From Physocladia obscura (Eukaryota; Chytridiomycota; Chytridiomycetes; Chytridiales; Chytriomycetaceae): DNA of 12,718 bases. This document shows positions 1 through 9,678 of this stretch, in pieces. The DNA lies in the NCBI GenBank assembly GCA_027596945.1, contig JADGJH010000974.1:1-12718 (forward strand), written 5' to 3'. A program made the position numbers and the translations under genes. The notes under the pieces are model-generated. The model had not been told where the DNA came from, did no database searches, and saw nothing but the letters and a program-made list of their open reading frames with translations. The first letter of the stretch is position 1; the number at the start of each line of letters is the position of its first letter.

Positions 1-327
1 TGCAAAGACACTCTGATTTTGATATCTGAAAAAGTGAATAAAAACAATCAGAAAAGAAAATATACAATATAAAAATAGACCATTTTCTTTGTCATTGTCT
101 TCAATTTCTATCCCCTTTTGATATTTGGATGGGGCCATCTTAGGGTTTAATGGTTTCTTCAATGAGGGTTTCAAAGGCTTTTCAGCCAACAATTCATTAA
201 TTTCAGTGTCTTCAGAGGCTCCGTTATTGTCAATAACTATTTCTGTGTTCTGCAGAATTTTTGGTGCAGGCCCATATCCTACAAATGCATGACAGCCCAC
301 ATTTCCTAACTTCCAATTTGTATAACT

Positions 328-696
328 TCAATGGCAGTTCTGTGGCTCCAATTTACACATTCTAATGTAGTCAAGTCTCTGAGGCAGTCTATCATGGGGA
401 CAAAAACTTGATAGATATGCAACAGCTTTTGAATTTTTCAGTACGACTTTGGCGCTGGTTGCTGGGTTGAGCATCTCATTGGCAGAACAATCACAGCCAT
501 CTTTGGATTTGCATACAAGGCAAATGCAACATTTGACACAACTAACTTTGAAGAAACAGATTGGGTCAATTGGATCACATGGAATTACATCAATCAGCGG
601 CATATTAGCAAATGTATTGATTTCTGCAGGTATGTCAGCTTTGAATTTATCACCAAGGCCTTCTTCATCACTCTGGCTGCTTGAGTATTCACTCAT
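328..696 (-). CDS. Cysteine-rich hypothetical protein, ORF interrupted by TGA
   Basis: I do not recognise this protein. The ATG at 696 opens a 122-residue frame that stops at a TGA (328-330). The N-terminus is acidic and serine-rich (residues 1-25). A dense cysteine cluster follows, with Cys at 40, 47, 53, 56, 57, 59, 62, 68 and 70 and later Cys99, Cys114 and Cys121, which could bind metal. After the TGA the same frame stays open for another 109 codons to base 1, reading a lysine-, proline- and acid-rich stretch. A plausible 55-nt intron lies at 26-80 (GT, T-rich, TTTTTCAG). The gene may be a short protein ending at 328, a decayed copy of a longer one, or part of a mobile element. No transposase motif is visible. 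Confidence 0.4.
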   Translation of the reverse strand: MSEYSSSQSDEEGLGDKFKADIPAEINTFANMPLIDVIPCDPIDPICFFKVSCVKCCICLVCKSKDGCDCSANEMLNPATSAKVVLKNSKAVAYLSSFCPHDRLPQRLDYIRMCKLEPQNCH

Positions 697-773
697 TTAT
701 TGTGCTTTCTATTATGAATAAAATGTGGTCATATTATATGAATCTCATGGTGTTGTGAACTTGTTGGCAACAA

Positions 774-815
774 ACCAGTATCCACCAGTATTTTCACCAG
801 TATTCTTCACCAGTA
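774..815. repeat. Four imperfect tandem copies of ACCAGTA
   Basis: ACCAGTA occurs at 774-780, 784-790, 796-802 and 809-815, spaced 10, 12 and 13 bases apart and separated by short T/C-rich spacers. It lies about 80-120 bases upstream of the ATG of the cysteine-rich minus-strand ORF. It may be a decayed minisatellite or a cluster of binding sites (TACTGGT on the minus strand). The repeat is seen directly; a role is guesswork. Confidence 0.7.
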
Positions 816-904
816 TTTTACAAAGTCAAAAATCAAAAAAATGCCATTTTTTTTGTCTGGCTCAATATTTTTGAAAATAGCTGTAAAGAGTAAAATTTCA
901 AAAT

Positions 905-910
905 TTTATT
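905..910 (-). terminator. Candidate poly(A) signal of the glycosyltransferase gene
   Basis: The minus strand reads AATAAA at 910-905, about 50 bases past the TGA at 962-960. The position suits a poly(A) signal, but AATAAA is common by chance in AT-rich DNA. Confidence 0.4.
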
Positions 911-959
911 AGTTATGTTCGTACATTTGCCATTAAAAAAATTATTTAGCATTCCAAAT

Positions 960-2752
960 TCAAATACATGTAGGGCCAACAAGACTGTGACTGCTTGTTG
1001 CGACTCCGTGCCACATAAGCCCAACAGTTGTGGGAAATACAATTTTTTCATGCTCCTGATCGGAGTTAGATCGTCCATGAAATCCTTCAGAAAATTTTAG
1101 ATTACTTGGAGAGTTTCGGTACGCTTCAAATGCAAGCTTTGCCGCCATAGACCAAAACGCCGAGTCAATATTTTGGTTTATATTTATACCTTTGCATGTT
1201 TCGACTTGATAGATAAATTTCTTAGGACCCACATTTTGTAAGATGCCTGTTATGGAGGGAATAATGTCGGCCATTGATGTTTGGAGAGGAACATGTTCGT
1301 GTTCATGGCCGAAGTTCTGGCGTAAATTGAAATACGAAATTGGATGTTTGAATTCAGATTTTAACGCAAATGATTCGCATTGCGTTAGGCTACATAGTTC
1401 TTTTGAAACCTTAATTAAAGACGGGACGTTTTGATCATGGCATGATCCGCGAAAAATTGCAGCGATTTTGCCAAGATTGCACCACCATGCCATTTTTTCG
1501 GCAGAAGTCCTGGCGGTTTCACAGAGTTGGATAAGAGATATTAAATTTTGCACGTTTTGGACTGTTTCGATGTATACAAGGGTGTCAATTGTCGGACGTA
1601 CGTCGGCGATTTTATTTCCACGACCGAGATAATGATCAGCCATGAATTCCCGCATTTCGAAATAATGGCCAGTGGTGGCCGAATGGCTTTTTGCTGGAAG
1701 ATTTGGATTATTTCTCGAAACTACGCCTCCGTATGTGTTGAGATTGAGATATTTTCGCATTACACTTGATAGATGAATATCTTCGCCGGTTTGCCAAGTC
1801 CATGTTCGTTCTTTGAAAAAGTATTCCAACCATCTAATGTTGAAAAAATTCAGTCACAGGTACAGAAAAAATTTGACTATATTTTCACTTTTACCCTTGT
1901 TCAATGAACCACATGCCTGATAAATAGTCCATTTCGTAGTGGTCATATTCTGTGGTATTAATTTTTACTCCTGGCCACGATCGATACTCTGTGTTGGGGA
2001 TACCCGACCCTAAAAATTTTGTCAACCAAGACAATGAAACAAAAGGCTTGTGCTGCCAAGAAACACGCACCTCTCAAGTGTCCAAAGCCTCCCCAAACTC
2101 CTCGATGTATTGTGTTCATCAGTCCAACAAGGTTTTTGACAGCATCAGTACCAAAAGAAGTATCGTCATCAACAATGAGCAAGTATTTTGTCGGAGCCAT
2201 AAACCCAAGCAAAAACCGGCCATGAAACTTGAAATTGAAACTTGAAGTTGTTAAACTGAGAAACGGGGATTTGCGGCCATAGATGCCATTCTTCTGATTT
2301 TCCAGTACAGTTTGATATATCTTGTTGAAATCATCGAACAATGGTGAATTGAATATATTAACCCAAACATGGGGAACTGCCCTTGGACCGCCCTCTTGCA
2401 TCAAAGCAGTTTCAAGCTGTATGCGAAAACTTTCCGGGTTGCCTTTATAAACGTTCAGAATGATCGTAGTTGAAAGGTCGTTTTGCTTTGGAACAAACGC
2501 GTCTGCTTGCATAAAAAACTGTTCTTGATTTTCTAGAGTGCAAGCTGAATCAGAGTTCAGTGATATGGCCGAAGAAAGAGTGTTGGTCAAAGAATCCGAA
2601 GCAATGCTGGTCTTGCCGAGCGTATTATTGGTTTGAGAATAGCTGAGATAGCTACGAAGAAAGTTCAGAGCCGTCAGCGATAAGCCTGCGGAACTCAGAA
2701 CCAAGATAAGAGCTCGCATTTTTAGGCCAAACGGATTGGGCACGATTGTCAT
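960..2752 (-). CDS. Type II membrane glycosyltransferase with DDD motif, frame-interrupted
   Basis: The likely role is transfer of a sugar from a nucleotide-sugar in the secretory pathway. The chosen ATG (2752) is followed by a hydrophobic signal-anchor at residues 14-32; an alternative ATG is at 2719. A variable stem leads to a luminal domain with PHVWVNIFNSP, a conserved-looking FKFHGRF, and the metal-binding triple Asp195-197 in LLIVDDDTSFG, typical of GT-A folds. At 2074-2070 the frame shifts: up to Arg227 one frame is coding, then from the GTG at 2070 the next frame carries the protein-like run ending YLSGMWFIEQG. A 61-nt intron (1894-1834) joins this in phase to the second exon, with TWTWQTGEDIHLS near residue 302 and the stop at 962-960. 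About 576 residues result if the shift is bridged. This could be a sequencing error or a young pseudogene. Donor and acceptor sugars are unknown. Confidence 0.7.
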
Positions 2753-2797
2753 CGTTGAATCAATTTTTTTGTGAAAACTAAGGAAGTCTGTTTCTTG
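2753..2797. promoter_or_regulatory. Very short divergent gap between glycosyltransferase and BRE1
   Basis: Only 45 bases separate the two chosen start codons (2752 minus, 2798 plus). Any core promoter must lie inside one or both of the transcribed or coding regions, or the transcripts overlap. A TTTTTTT run is the only visible element. Later starts (2719 for the glycosyltransferase) would widen the gap. Confidence 0.4.
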
Positions 2798-5700
2798 ATG
2801 AAGCGACTCTTCAAACAGGCGGAAGCCAACAACAACAGCAACAACAACAACAACAACAACAACTCCAATAGCGACAGCAGTAGCAGCAATACTCTTCAAT
2901 ACTCATCAACTTCGGACGAGCCGCAGCCGCCACCGGCAAAGGCGGCGCGGCTGGCAAGTTTAACAGTAAATAATACAAATGCCAATAATACGAACTCAAC
3001 CTCACTGGACGATGGTGTGTTTCTCCCGTCTGGCCTTCGCGCATTGCTGGATGATACTGTAAGTGTATCTCTTGCACCCTCTCCTGTTGTATCAAACGCC
3101 AAACAACCAAATCCACAATACAAATAGGACCCAACAGTTGCCTTCCAGAAGAGCGCTCTGCTGCGTCGAATGCTCGAGTATCGCCGACTTTACGCCGAAG
3201 CAACTGAACGCGAAGCTGCGCTAGACGCGGCTGTTTCTCGGAAAGATAGTGCGCTGGCGGCATGTGTACAAGTTCTTGCCATGGTATTCTTTGTTCTTCT
3301 CTTTTATTAGACTCAACGGCTGTAACCTTTTTTTCCCTCCAGCTCGCCGATGATCTTGCTGCTATTCGTTGTTACGATTCTATTGATGTCGCCGCCTTCG
3401 CCTCGGGTTTGTCGTATATAATCTTTTTTGCTGTTTGTTGTCTTTTACCTTTTCTTTTTTTTTTCGTTAATTTTCATTCAGAATCTGCTTTCATTCGCTC
3501 AATTGTGCTATCACAGTCACCATCTTCTGTTAACCAAAGTCTTGATTCGTGGCGGTCTTCCATTTTGAAATCGGTGGCTAACGCAGCCGCCTATGTCAAA
3601 TCAACCGATCGACCATCCACAAGCGCCTCGCAAATTGACAAACTACAATCTCGTTGTCATATTCTTGCTGCAGAGGTATTCGTGCTTCGTATTTTGCGTG
3701 CTTTCGTCCTTAGCCCAATTTTTTTTCGTTCTTTCATACAGAACTCTGAACTGAAAGCGTCAAATGTAACACATTCGCAACGAATCCAAGATCTACTCTC
3801 GGAAAACGATTTACTGAGAGCGTCAAAAAATTCTGTTGAGCGAAAAGTGGATCGTCTTAAGATTCTGGGCAATCCTGTAGATTCGAAACGACCTCTGGAA
3901 ATGAATGGAATATCCAATTACGCAGGACCTTCAAATTCGCTTGTATCAGATTCAATGGTGGTGGAAACTTCGGGTTTGGGTTCCGTTGGAAGCGAATGGG
4001 AAATTTTAGCAAATTCCAGGTTGCGAGAAATCGAGGTATTAAACGCGCAACATTTGGAAATGACTCAGGCTTTTGAAATATATAAGATTAAAAACCCCGT
4101 ATGTATTAATATCCATTTGTTATTTTTTTTTTTTCCTGAAATCTCTTCTGCATTATTAGGCGATATCCATATAATTATTTTTTATTCTTCATTTTTCTGT
4201 ACCGACAGATTCAGTCTCATTCAGAATTATCTGCTCGACAGTTCGATGAAATGGAATATTTACGCATTGAAAATCTCACGTACAAAAAAAGACTAGATAA
4301 TTTGACTATTGAATACGAAGAGCTTCAGTCAGACAGGCGTAAATTTATTGAGCAAATCGAAGTAAATCATTTTCTTCATAAGTCATTCTTGATTTAATTT
4401 AATGTTTTTAAGACCTGTTTTTTCTTGTTTGCTTGACAGGCAGAAGAGCTTTCTCGACGAAAAGTGATTGAAAACGAACTCAAAAAGCTTGAGACAGATC
4501 TTCTTCGAGTGCGAGCTCATCGTGATTCACTCCAGGAATCGGCTCATCTTCAAAAGGAAAAGGACTCGATCGAAATTCATTATCACAAGGAAGTAATGCT
4601 TTTAACTGGATCACAAAAAGTCAAAATACAAGAATTAGAGAGCAAAATCGAAAGATTGAAAATCAAACTGCTGATGAATGACACTGATGGATTTCTGCAT
4701 GAATTTTTCAAAAATAGTACGGAAGTAGGAAATGCGGAATCGGCGAACATTGATATATTTTCAGAGCTGAAAAAGAGATTAAAGTTAAATGTCAACTATT
4801 TTTTTTTTGTGGCCGTGGCACTAATTTTATTATTATAATAGCGAATCTGAAAAAAGAGCATCCGATCTTGAGAATCGTGTTCGGTCCTTTGAAAATGCCT
4901 CAAATGAAACTCTTGAAAAGCAACAGGTTAGTTCCGAAACTTTCTTGCACTGTCCAAATTTTTTTAAATCTTATTCACCAACACAGATTCTACTTTCGGA
5001 AAGCGAATTGCGAGCAGAACTTGAAAAGATCAAAGCTGATTTATTTGCCATGGAACCCGAGGCTTCAAATAAAGTTGCTGATCTGGAAATGAAGATTGAG
5101 TTCCATCAGAAGGTTTCTTCATTTTTTTAATATTTTTTAACTTTTTTTTTAGTAAAATTTTATTTTTTGTTTTCTACCATCGGCTAAATATTAAATTATA
5201 TTGCGCTTTTAAGAGTGAGTCTCGTTTAATTCAAGAAATTGATATGCTTTCAGCCGCTTGGACCGATTTGGAAACTCAGAATCACCGGAAAGTATTCGAC
5301 CTGATGGAAAAAGAGGAGCAAATTTTGAAGTTGGTTGCAGAGGTTTGTGAAGAAAAATTTTTTTATTTTATTTTCAGTACACTTCTCAAAGATTTTTATT
5401 TCAGAAAACAAAGTTTGACCAGAGATGTGAGAAGCTGACGAAAGAGCGAAATATGACGAATAATCAAGTCATAGCATTGAAGCGGCAGTCTGAAAAGCAA
5501 TTGGAGCAAATTCGAAAGTTGGAAGAGCGTGACAGATTACTAACTGTTCAATTGGTTTGCTTAATATGTTCTTCCAATCAACTAATGGTTATAACAATCT
5601 ATTGACTTTGTTAATATACATTTTTTTCGTTAGCAAACGTTGGAAAAAGATATTTCTGCAAAAAATATTTCTGCGGACTCTCATCGACGGAAAGTTTCCG

Positions 5701-6254
5701 ATTTGTCTCAAAAGCTAAGTGAGCTTGTGGATAAGCTTGAAAAGCTGGCCGCCAAATTCGCTGAGGTAATATATTGAATTTCCACAAAATTTGGTTGATA
5801 TTGATGAAATTTAAAAAAATTTAAAAAAAAACAACAAAAAACCTGGAAACTTAGTCGGAAAAGGTTCTTGCCGAGAAGCTCAAAATTATATCAGATGATT
5901 CAATTGCACAAAAACGGTTAATGGAACGAATTGACGTCTTGAAAAAGAAACTTGAGAGCCAGCCGAGGACATTGGAAATGGCCGACTCATATCTAAAGCA
6001 AGAAAATGAAGATCTTAAGGTTTTCAATCCTTGTCAAAAATTCAATTCTGACCTAACCATCTTTCCATTCTTCAATGTAGCAACTTGTGAAATGCTCTAG
6101 CTGCAGCACGAACTTCAAGTCACATTTATTATCAAAATGTATGCATACTTTTTGCAAACAGTGTTTGGATGATCTGGTGAATTCACGGCAACGAAAGTGT
6201 CCGAAATGTGGGATTCCATTCAGCCACGGAGATATAAAGGCTTTCTATATGTGA
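2798..6254 (+). CDS. BRE1: BRE1-type E3 ubiquitin ligase for histone H2B
   Basis: Bre1/RNF20 proteins work with the E2 Rad6 in the nucleus to monoubiquitinate histone H2B on transcribed chromatin. Fourteen exons join in frame to 829 residues: 2798-3058, 3128-3283, 3343-3406, 3482-3675, 3742-4098, 4209-4361, 4440-4783, 4842-4926, 4987-5112, 5214-5342, 5405-5554, 5634-5765, 5855-6019 and 6081-6254. After a poly-Asn/Ser leader, the family's N-terminal motif reads FQKSALLRRMLEYRR at residues 93-107. Long charged coiled coil fills roughly 170-770. The C-terminus is a complete C3HC4 RING: Cys777, Cys780, Cys792, His794, Cys797, Cys800, Cys812 and Cys815, ending GDIKAFYM as Bre1 RINGs do. Length lies between yeast Bre1 and human RNF20. 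Eleven of 13 introns are phase 0. The start is the first ATG of the open frame; residues before 88 are least certain. Confidence 0.93.
2828..2863 (+). repeat. AAC trinucleotide microsatellite coding poly-Asn in BRE1
   Basis: Twelve in-frame triplets are all AAC except one AGC, giving an asparagine run near the BRE1 N-terminus; serine codons follow. On the opposite strand the same bases read as GTT and extend the glycosyltransferase frame with a false poly-valine N-terminus. Such tracts vary in length by slippage. Confidence 0.9.
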
Positions 6255-7397
6255 AGAAACAGTATTTGGGTTAACAGATGAAACTGCTTGGTTTAGGTTG
6301 TATGACAGAAGGCAAAGAAAGGCGACTGGCAGGCTATTTAAGACCCAACTTTTTTTTGTGATGGAGATGGGATAAAATAATTTATATTGGAAAGATTATT
6401 GTTTTAACGCCTTGTCAATTTCTTATCTTTCTAGTCATCATTGTATTTTTCAAGTCACGAAAGGGGGAGCTACAACCTTTTGTGTCCCTCAGGATACTTT
6501 TCAAAAGTCAAGTAACTCGAAAATTTTCAAAGCCAAAACTTGAAACTGCTGATCGATTTCAATTTTTTGAATTTACAGATTCTCAACCAAAGCAAACGCT
6601 TCGTTAAGGACAGCAACATATTCTTTTTATTAATTTTTCTTGACTAACGCTGGAAACAGCAGAGCGGTATTTGTTCAAAGAGTGCTAGAACAATCCCAAA
6701 TTTTTTCGTTATCACAAGTTTTTACTTTATTCAGTTTCTGGCACCTTTTTCTTGTAGATATAATGTCTTTGCACTGTTTTACACGCTTCATTTGCGTCGC
6801 AGACCTTGCTGTTACGTTTTTATTTTTAATGTATCTATTTTTATTCCCTTTTCTTTTTGTCCTTTCCAATATTCGGCTGCCAAGCTCTGTTTACCGACAT
6901 GCGCGGTAGGTCAGTACTTCAGCTGCACCCTTTTTTGGGGTCGCTGATTTTGGTTACTGAAGGAGTGGAATAATTTATAAAAAAGTCAATTTATTTTTTT
7001 CTTCTCCTGATTCTTTTGGTTATCATAAGCTTTGCTGTACGGCAAGAAAAATGATTACGAGATAGAATAAATATTAAAAGAGGTTTGCTACTCAGGAATC
7101 GTATGTTGATCTGGCTGCTGTAATTATATCAAGAAGTATCAAACCAATCTTGAGTTTGCCCCCAGTGACTATATGTTGATTTCAGAACTCCCAAATTACT
7201 GCACCTGTTGGTGTCTGTTGGCAATCAGACAATACGATATCCGTTTGTTGTTGCATCAGCAAATCAAAAATCATTTTCATCTATCTAAACTCCACAATTA
7301 AGTGAAAGAAAAAGAAAAGTGAAACAGTTATTTGAAAAAAAAAAGGAAGGGATCTTAAAACATCCCAAAGCGCAAAAGAAAAGGCATTAATCCATCG
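6255..7397. other. Gap between convergent BRE1 and carrier genes
   Basis: About 1.1 kb separates two stop codons that face each other. It is AT-rich with many homopolymer runs. ORFs at 6640-6909 (plus) and 6675-6869 (minus) begin at TTG, are low in complexity and show no family features. I looked for tRNA, spliceosomal RNA and C/D-box hallmarks by eye and saw none that hold. It probably contains the two 3' untranslated regions. Confidence 0.5.
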
Positions 7398-9065
7398 TCA
7401 AACAGTTATGTATTTTGACAATGTTTGTTGAATAAACTAGAGTGAAGAAATGAGAAGCGAAATACAAAATTAGCAAAACTACAAACAAGGAAAAAAAAAG
7501 ATTCACCTCAAAACTGGCCAAAGTCACACCAAACTGTGGCGATGATCTAAGAACTCTAGCTATGCCACCCTTGAAAAATGCCCTTGGTCCTTCTTCGGCC
7601 ATAATTTTCCGACCTGCATCTACCAATCCATTATATGTAGTCTCACCAGATCGAGCTGCCACTTGCAGACGAGTTTTGATGACATCCGCAGGAGTAACAA
7701 GGTATGCAGCCGGAATGCCGGCGATAGCACCGGAGATTAGAAGCTAATGGATATTACATTATCATTGATTCAATTGGGCACTTTGCTCGCTATTTAAATA
7801 CCTCTCCGATTGAAAGTTTCTTTCCATTTTTACCTTCATGGAAAATATCTTTCTTCAAATGCGCATAAACGGGGAAATAAATGCCGGAAAATGGAATGTC
7901 ACGGAGCAAACAAGCAGCAGCACCTTTGTAGAGCCCGAGTAAACCAAGACTACGAACAATTTGCATGGCGGATTTGCGGGGTGCGCCAGTTTTTTTGGCA
8001 GCTTCACCTTGGACTTGCAGACGAATTTTGACAATTTCTAATGGGTTTGTGAAAATGACCTGTGAGCCGCCGGCGGTGCATCCGGCAATGATTTCGGCGT
8101 ATAATTTGATGGAGCCGTCTTTTTCGACAAGCGAACGGCGGACCAGGTCGTTCATTGTCAATTTGATTGCTTTTTCGGGAGCAACTGGATATTTTTGAAG
8201 GATAAATATTTGAAAGTGAGAAAAAGATTTACGAACCTCCTACAAGTTGAGGTAAAAGTCCAGAGTACAGGCCAATAAAGCCTTCATTTCTAATAACTTG
8301 CTTGAAACAGTCCCAGCTGTTTTTATAGGCGAGTTCACCAACAACTTTTCCGCGCTGGTTTTGCATCCGTGTTTTCACCAAATCTGGCAAGGAGGAGTGG
8401 AAATTTAACAGCTTTTAACAGCGCGAAAACAAAAAGAACAAACCAATTGGATAGACAGCTGAGGCGCCAATTGCACCGGCGATTGCGCCAAGCCCAAAGT
8501 TGTAAGAGGATTTAAAAACTTCTCGAAAGGAGGGCGAAACGTTGGAACCAAACAATTCATCTACAGAAATAGGCTTCCTGATTGTCGAAATAATTGCTGC
8601 AGTATTTACTGCTGCAGAAATGGAAGTTGCAGAAGCAAAGGGTGTCGGTGTAATTGATGAGAAACGTGCAGCAAATTTTGCCAAGTCCAGTGGTGACACT
8701 TTGTCGGCGCCATTTGCCGCAGCACGAACAACAATCGCCGCATCACCCAAACTTAACGCTACAAACTGCGATATATCAGCGGCCGACAGTAATATTTGTG
8801 TATTTGTTGACGTCGTTTTGGCTGTAGCGACATCGTGTAGCGCGGGACTGGCCAGAACAATACGTTCCAGCGCCGCACCCATTGCTATCTCCGCCTCTAT
8901 TTTTGCTTGCACCTTTGCCTCTATTGTATCGACCGACAGTGTGTTATTACTAAAAATCAGTTGTAACCTACAAGCAACCAGCTACTACTTACGCGTAGTC
9001 GCCGTCGACGTAAGCGCAATCACCGTTGCTCCCAATCCCAACCCAAGTGCGAGCTCTGTAATCAT
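7398..9065 (-). CDS. Mitochondrial aspartate/glutamate-type carrier with reduced N-terminus
   Basis: By similarity to Aralar/citrin and fungal Agc1, it should exchange aspartate for glutamate across the mitochondrial inner membrane, feeding the malate-aspartate shuttle. Six exons join in phase to 451 residues: 9065-8993, 8920-8444, 8383-8237, 8184-7802, 7743-7507 and 7436-7398. Three carrier repeats carry the signature at even 98-residue spacing: PIDLVKTR (182-189), PLEIVKIR (280-287) and PADVIKTR (378-385). Stretches such as [29 protein letters not shown] and [12 protein letters not shown] are typical of this subfamily. Aralar has about 300 residues of EF-hands before the carrier; here there are about 165. 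One loop, residues 92-103 ([12 protein letters not shown]), resembles an EF-hand but lacks acids at positions 1 and 5. Residues 5-18 are hydrophobic. A TAG lies just before the chosen ATG in frame, but further 5' exons are possible. Confidence 0.9.
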
Positions 9066-9678
9066 CTATCGGGTGTTAATCTGTGCTTCTTGTGATTGCC
9101 ACGAATCCAGTTCAGTAAGTACTGCTGATCGATTTGTAAAAAATGCGCAAAAAACGAAGATGTACGCCGAAACGACCTGTCAAACCTGACGCAAGATAAG
9201 AAGAGGTTCTTGAAAAAGAAAAAAAGAGAATAGAAAAAAGGAAGAAGCAGGGGAAAAAATTCGCTCATTGTTTTCTTTCATTGTTCACATGGGTTTTTGG
9301 TTCCGAAACACACCAGAAACACAAAAATCTTATGGAAATCTGCACATCCAATAAGAAAAAAGGCAATATTCGAAATATATATATAATTATATGAATATGT
9401 TATTAATCATGGACACCAGAAATTCATGCTGAAAACAAAAGAGCATTTCTCATCCTGGGTAAAATATAAAATTAATAAATTTTATTTTCTCAGAGATAAA
9501 ATTTCATTTTTTTTTTTTCAAGAAATACTTGTTGGATTCTTACTTGTAGAATGCCAACAATTAAAAGGTGAGAATATCTTGCAGGTATTTCTTAATAATG
9601 AAAAACCAGAAATTTTATTTTTGTGACTGCCAGCCACATTGACCGCTGACATATTGGGTGAAATAGTCAAGTTACTTC
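9066..9678. promoter_or_regulatory. Divergent AT-rich gap between carrier and hypothetical gene
   Basis: This 613-base stretch separates two divergent starts and should hold both promoters. An alternating AT run with a TATA-like palindrome lies at about 9376-9392. A 68-residue minus ORF (9268-9062) and a 66-residue plus ORF (9426-9626) are rich in Phe/Leu/Lys from T and A runs and look like chance. Several GT and AG signals at 9459-9585 could mark untranslated exons of the plus-strand gene. Confidence 0.4.

Larger units (their letters stand above)
697..959. other. Gap between the cysteine-rich ORF and the glycosyltransferase
   Basis: No gene is supported here. The stretch lies downstream of the glycosyltransferase stop and upstream of the cysteine-rich ORF, both on the minus strand. 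It is AT-rich and contains a four-copy ACCAGTA cluster and a minus-strand AATAAA. Two short ORFs that enter it are shadows of the glycosyltransferase 3' end. Confidence 0.5.

Noticed and set aside
2753..2899. Minus frame extended upstream with a poly-valine N-terminus
   Set aside because: The valines are the reverse reading of the AAC tract of BRE1; the ATG at 2752 followed directly by a signal-anchor is a better start.
3262..4296. Continuous 344-codon membrane-like ORF
   Set aside because: It is BRE1 exons 3-5 read through stop-free introns; the hydrophobic parts lie exactly between GT and AG signals.
6640..6909. 89-codon Phe/Leu-rich ORF
   Set aside because: It starts at TTG, is built from T runs, and has no homologous features.
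6900..7240. Possible small RNA elements (TGATG/CTGA-like words)
   Set aside because: No paired C/D boxes at proper spacing, no tRNA cloverleaf and no spliceosomal RNA signature could be found.
8542..9189. 215-codon plus-strand ORF
   Set aside because: It lies antisense to the carrier N-terminus and its Ala/Ser/Thr/Val composition mirrors that gene; the minus frame carries the family similarity and splice junctions.
9062..9268. 68-codon minus ORF upstream of the carrier
   Set aside because: Low-complexity Phe/Leu from poly-T, out of frame with the carrier, and no in-phase splice to it was convincing.
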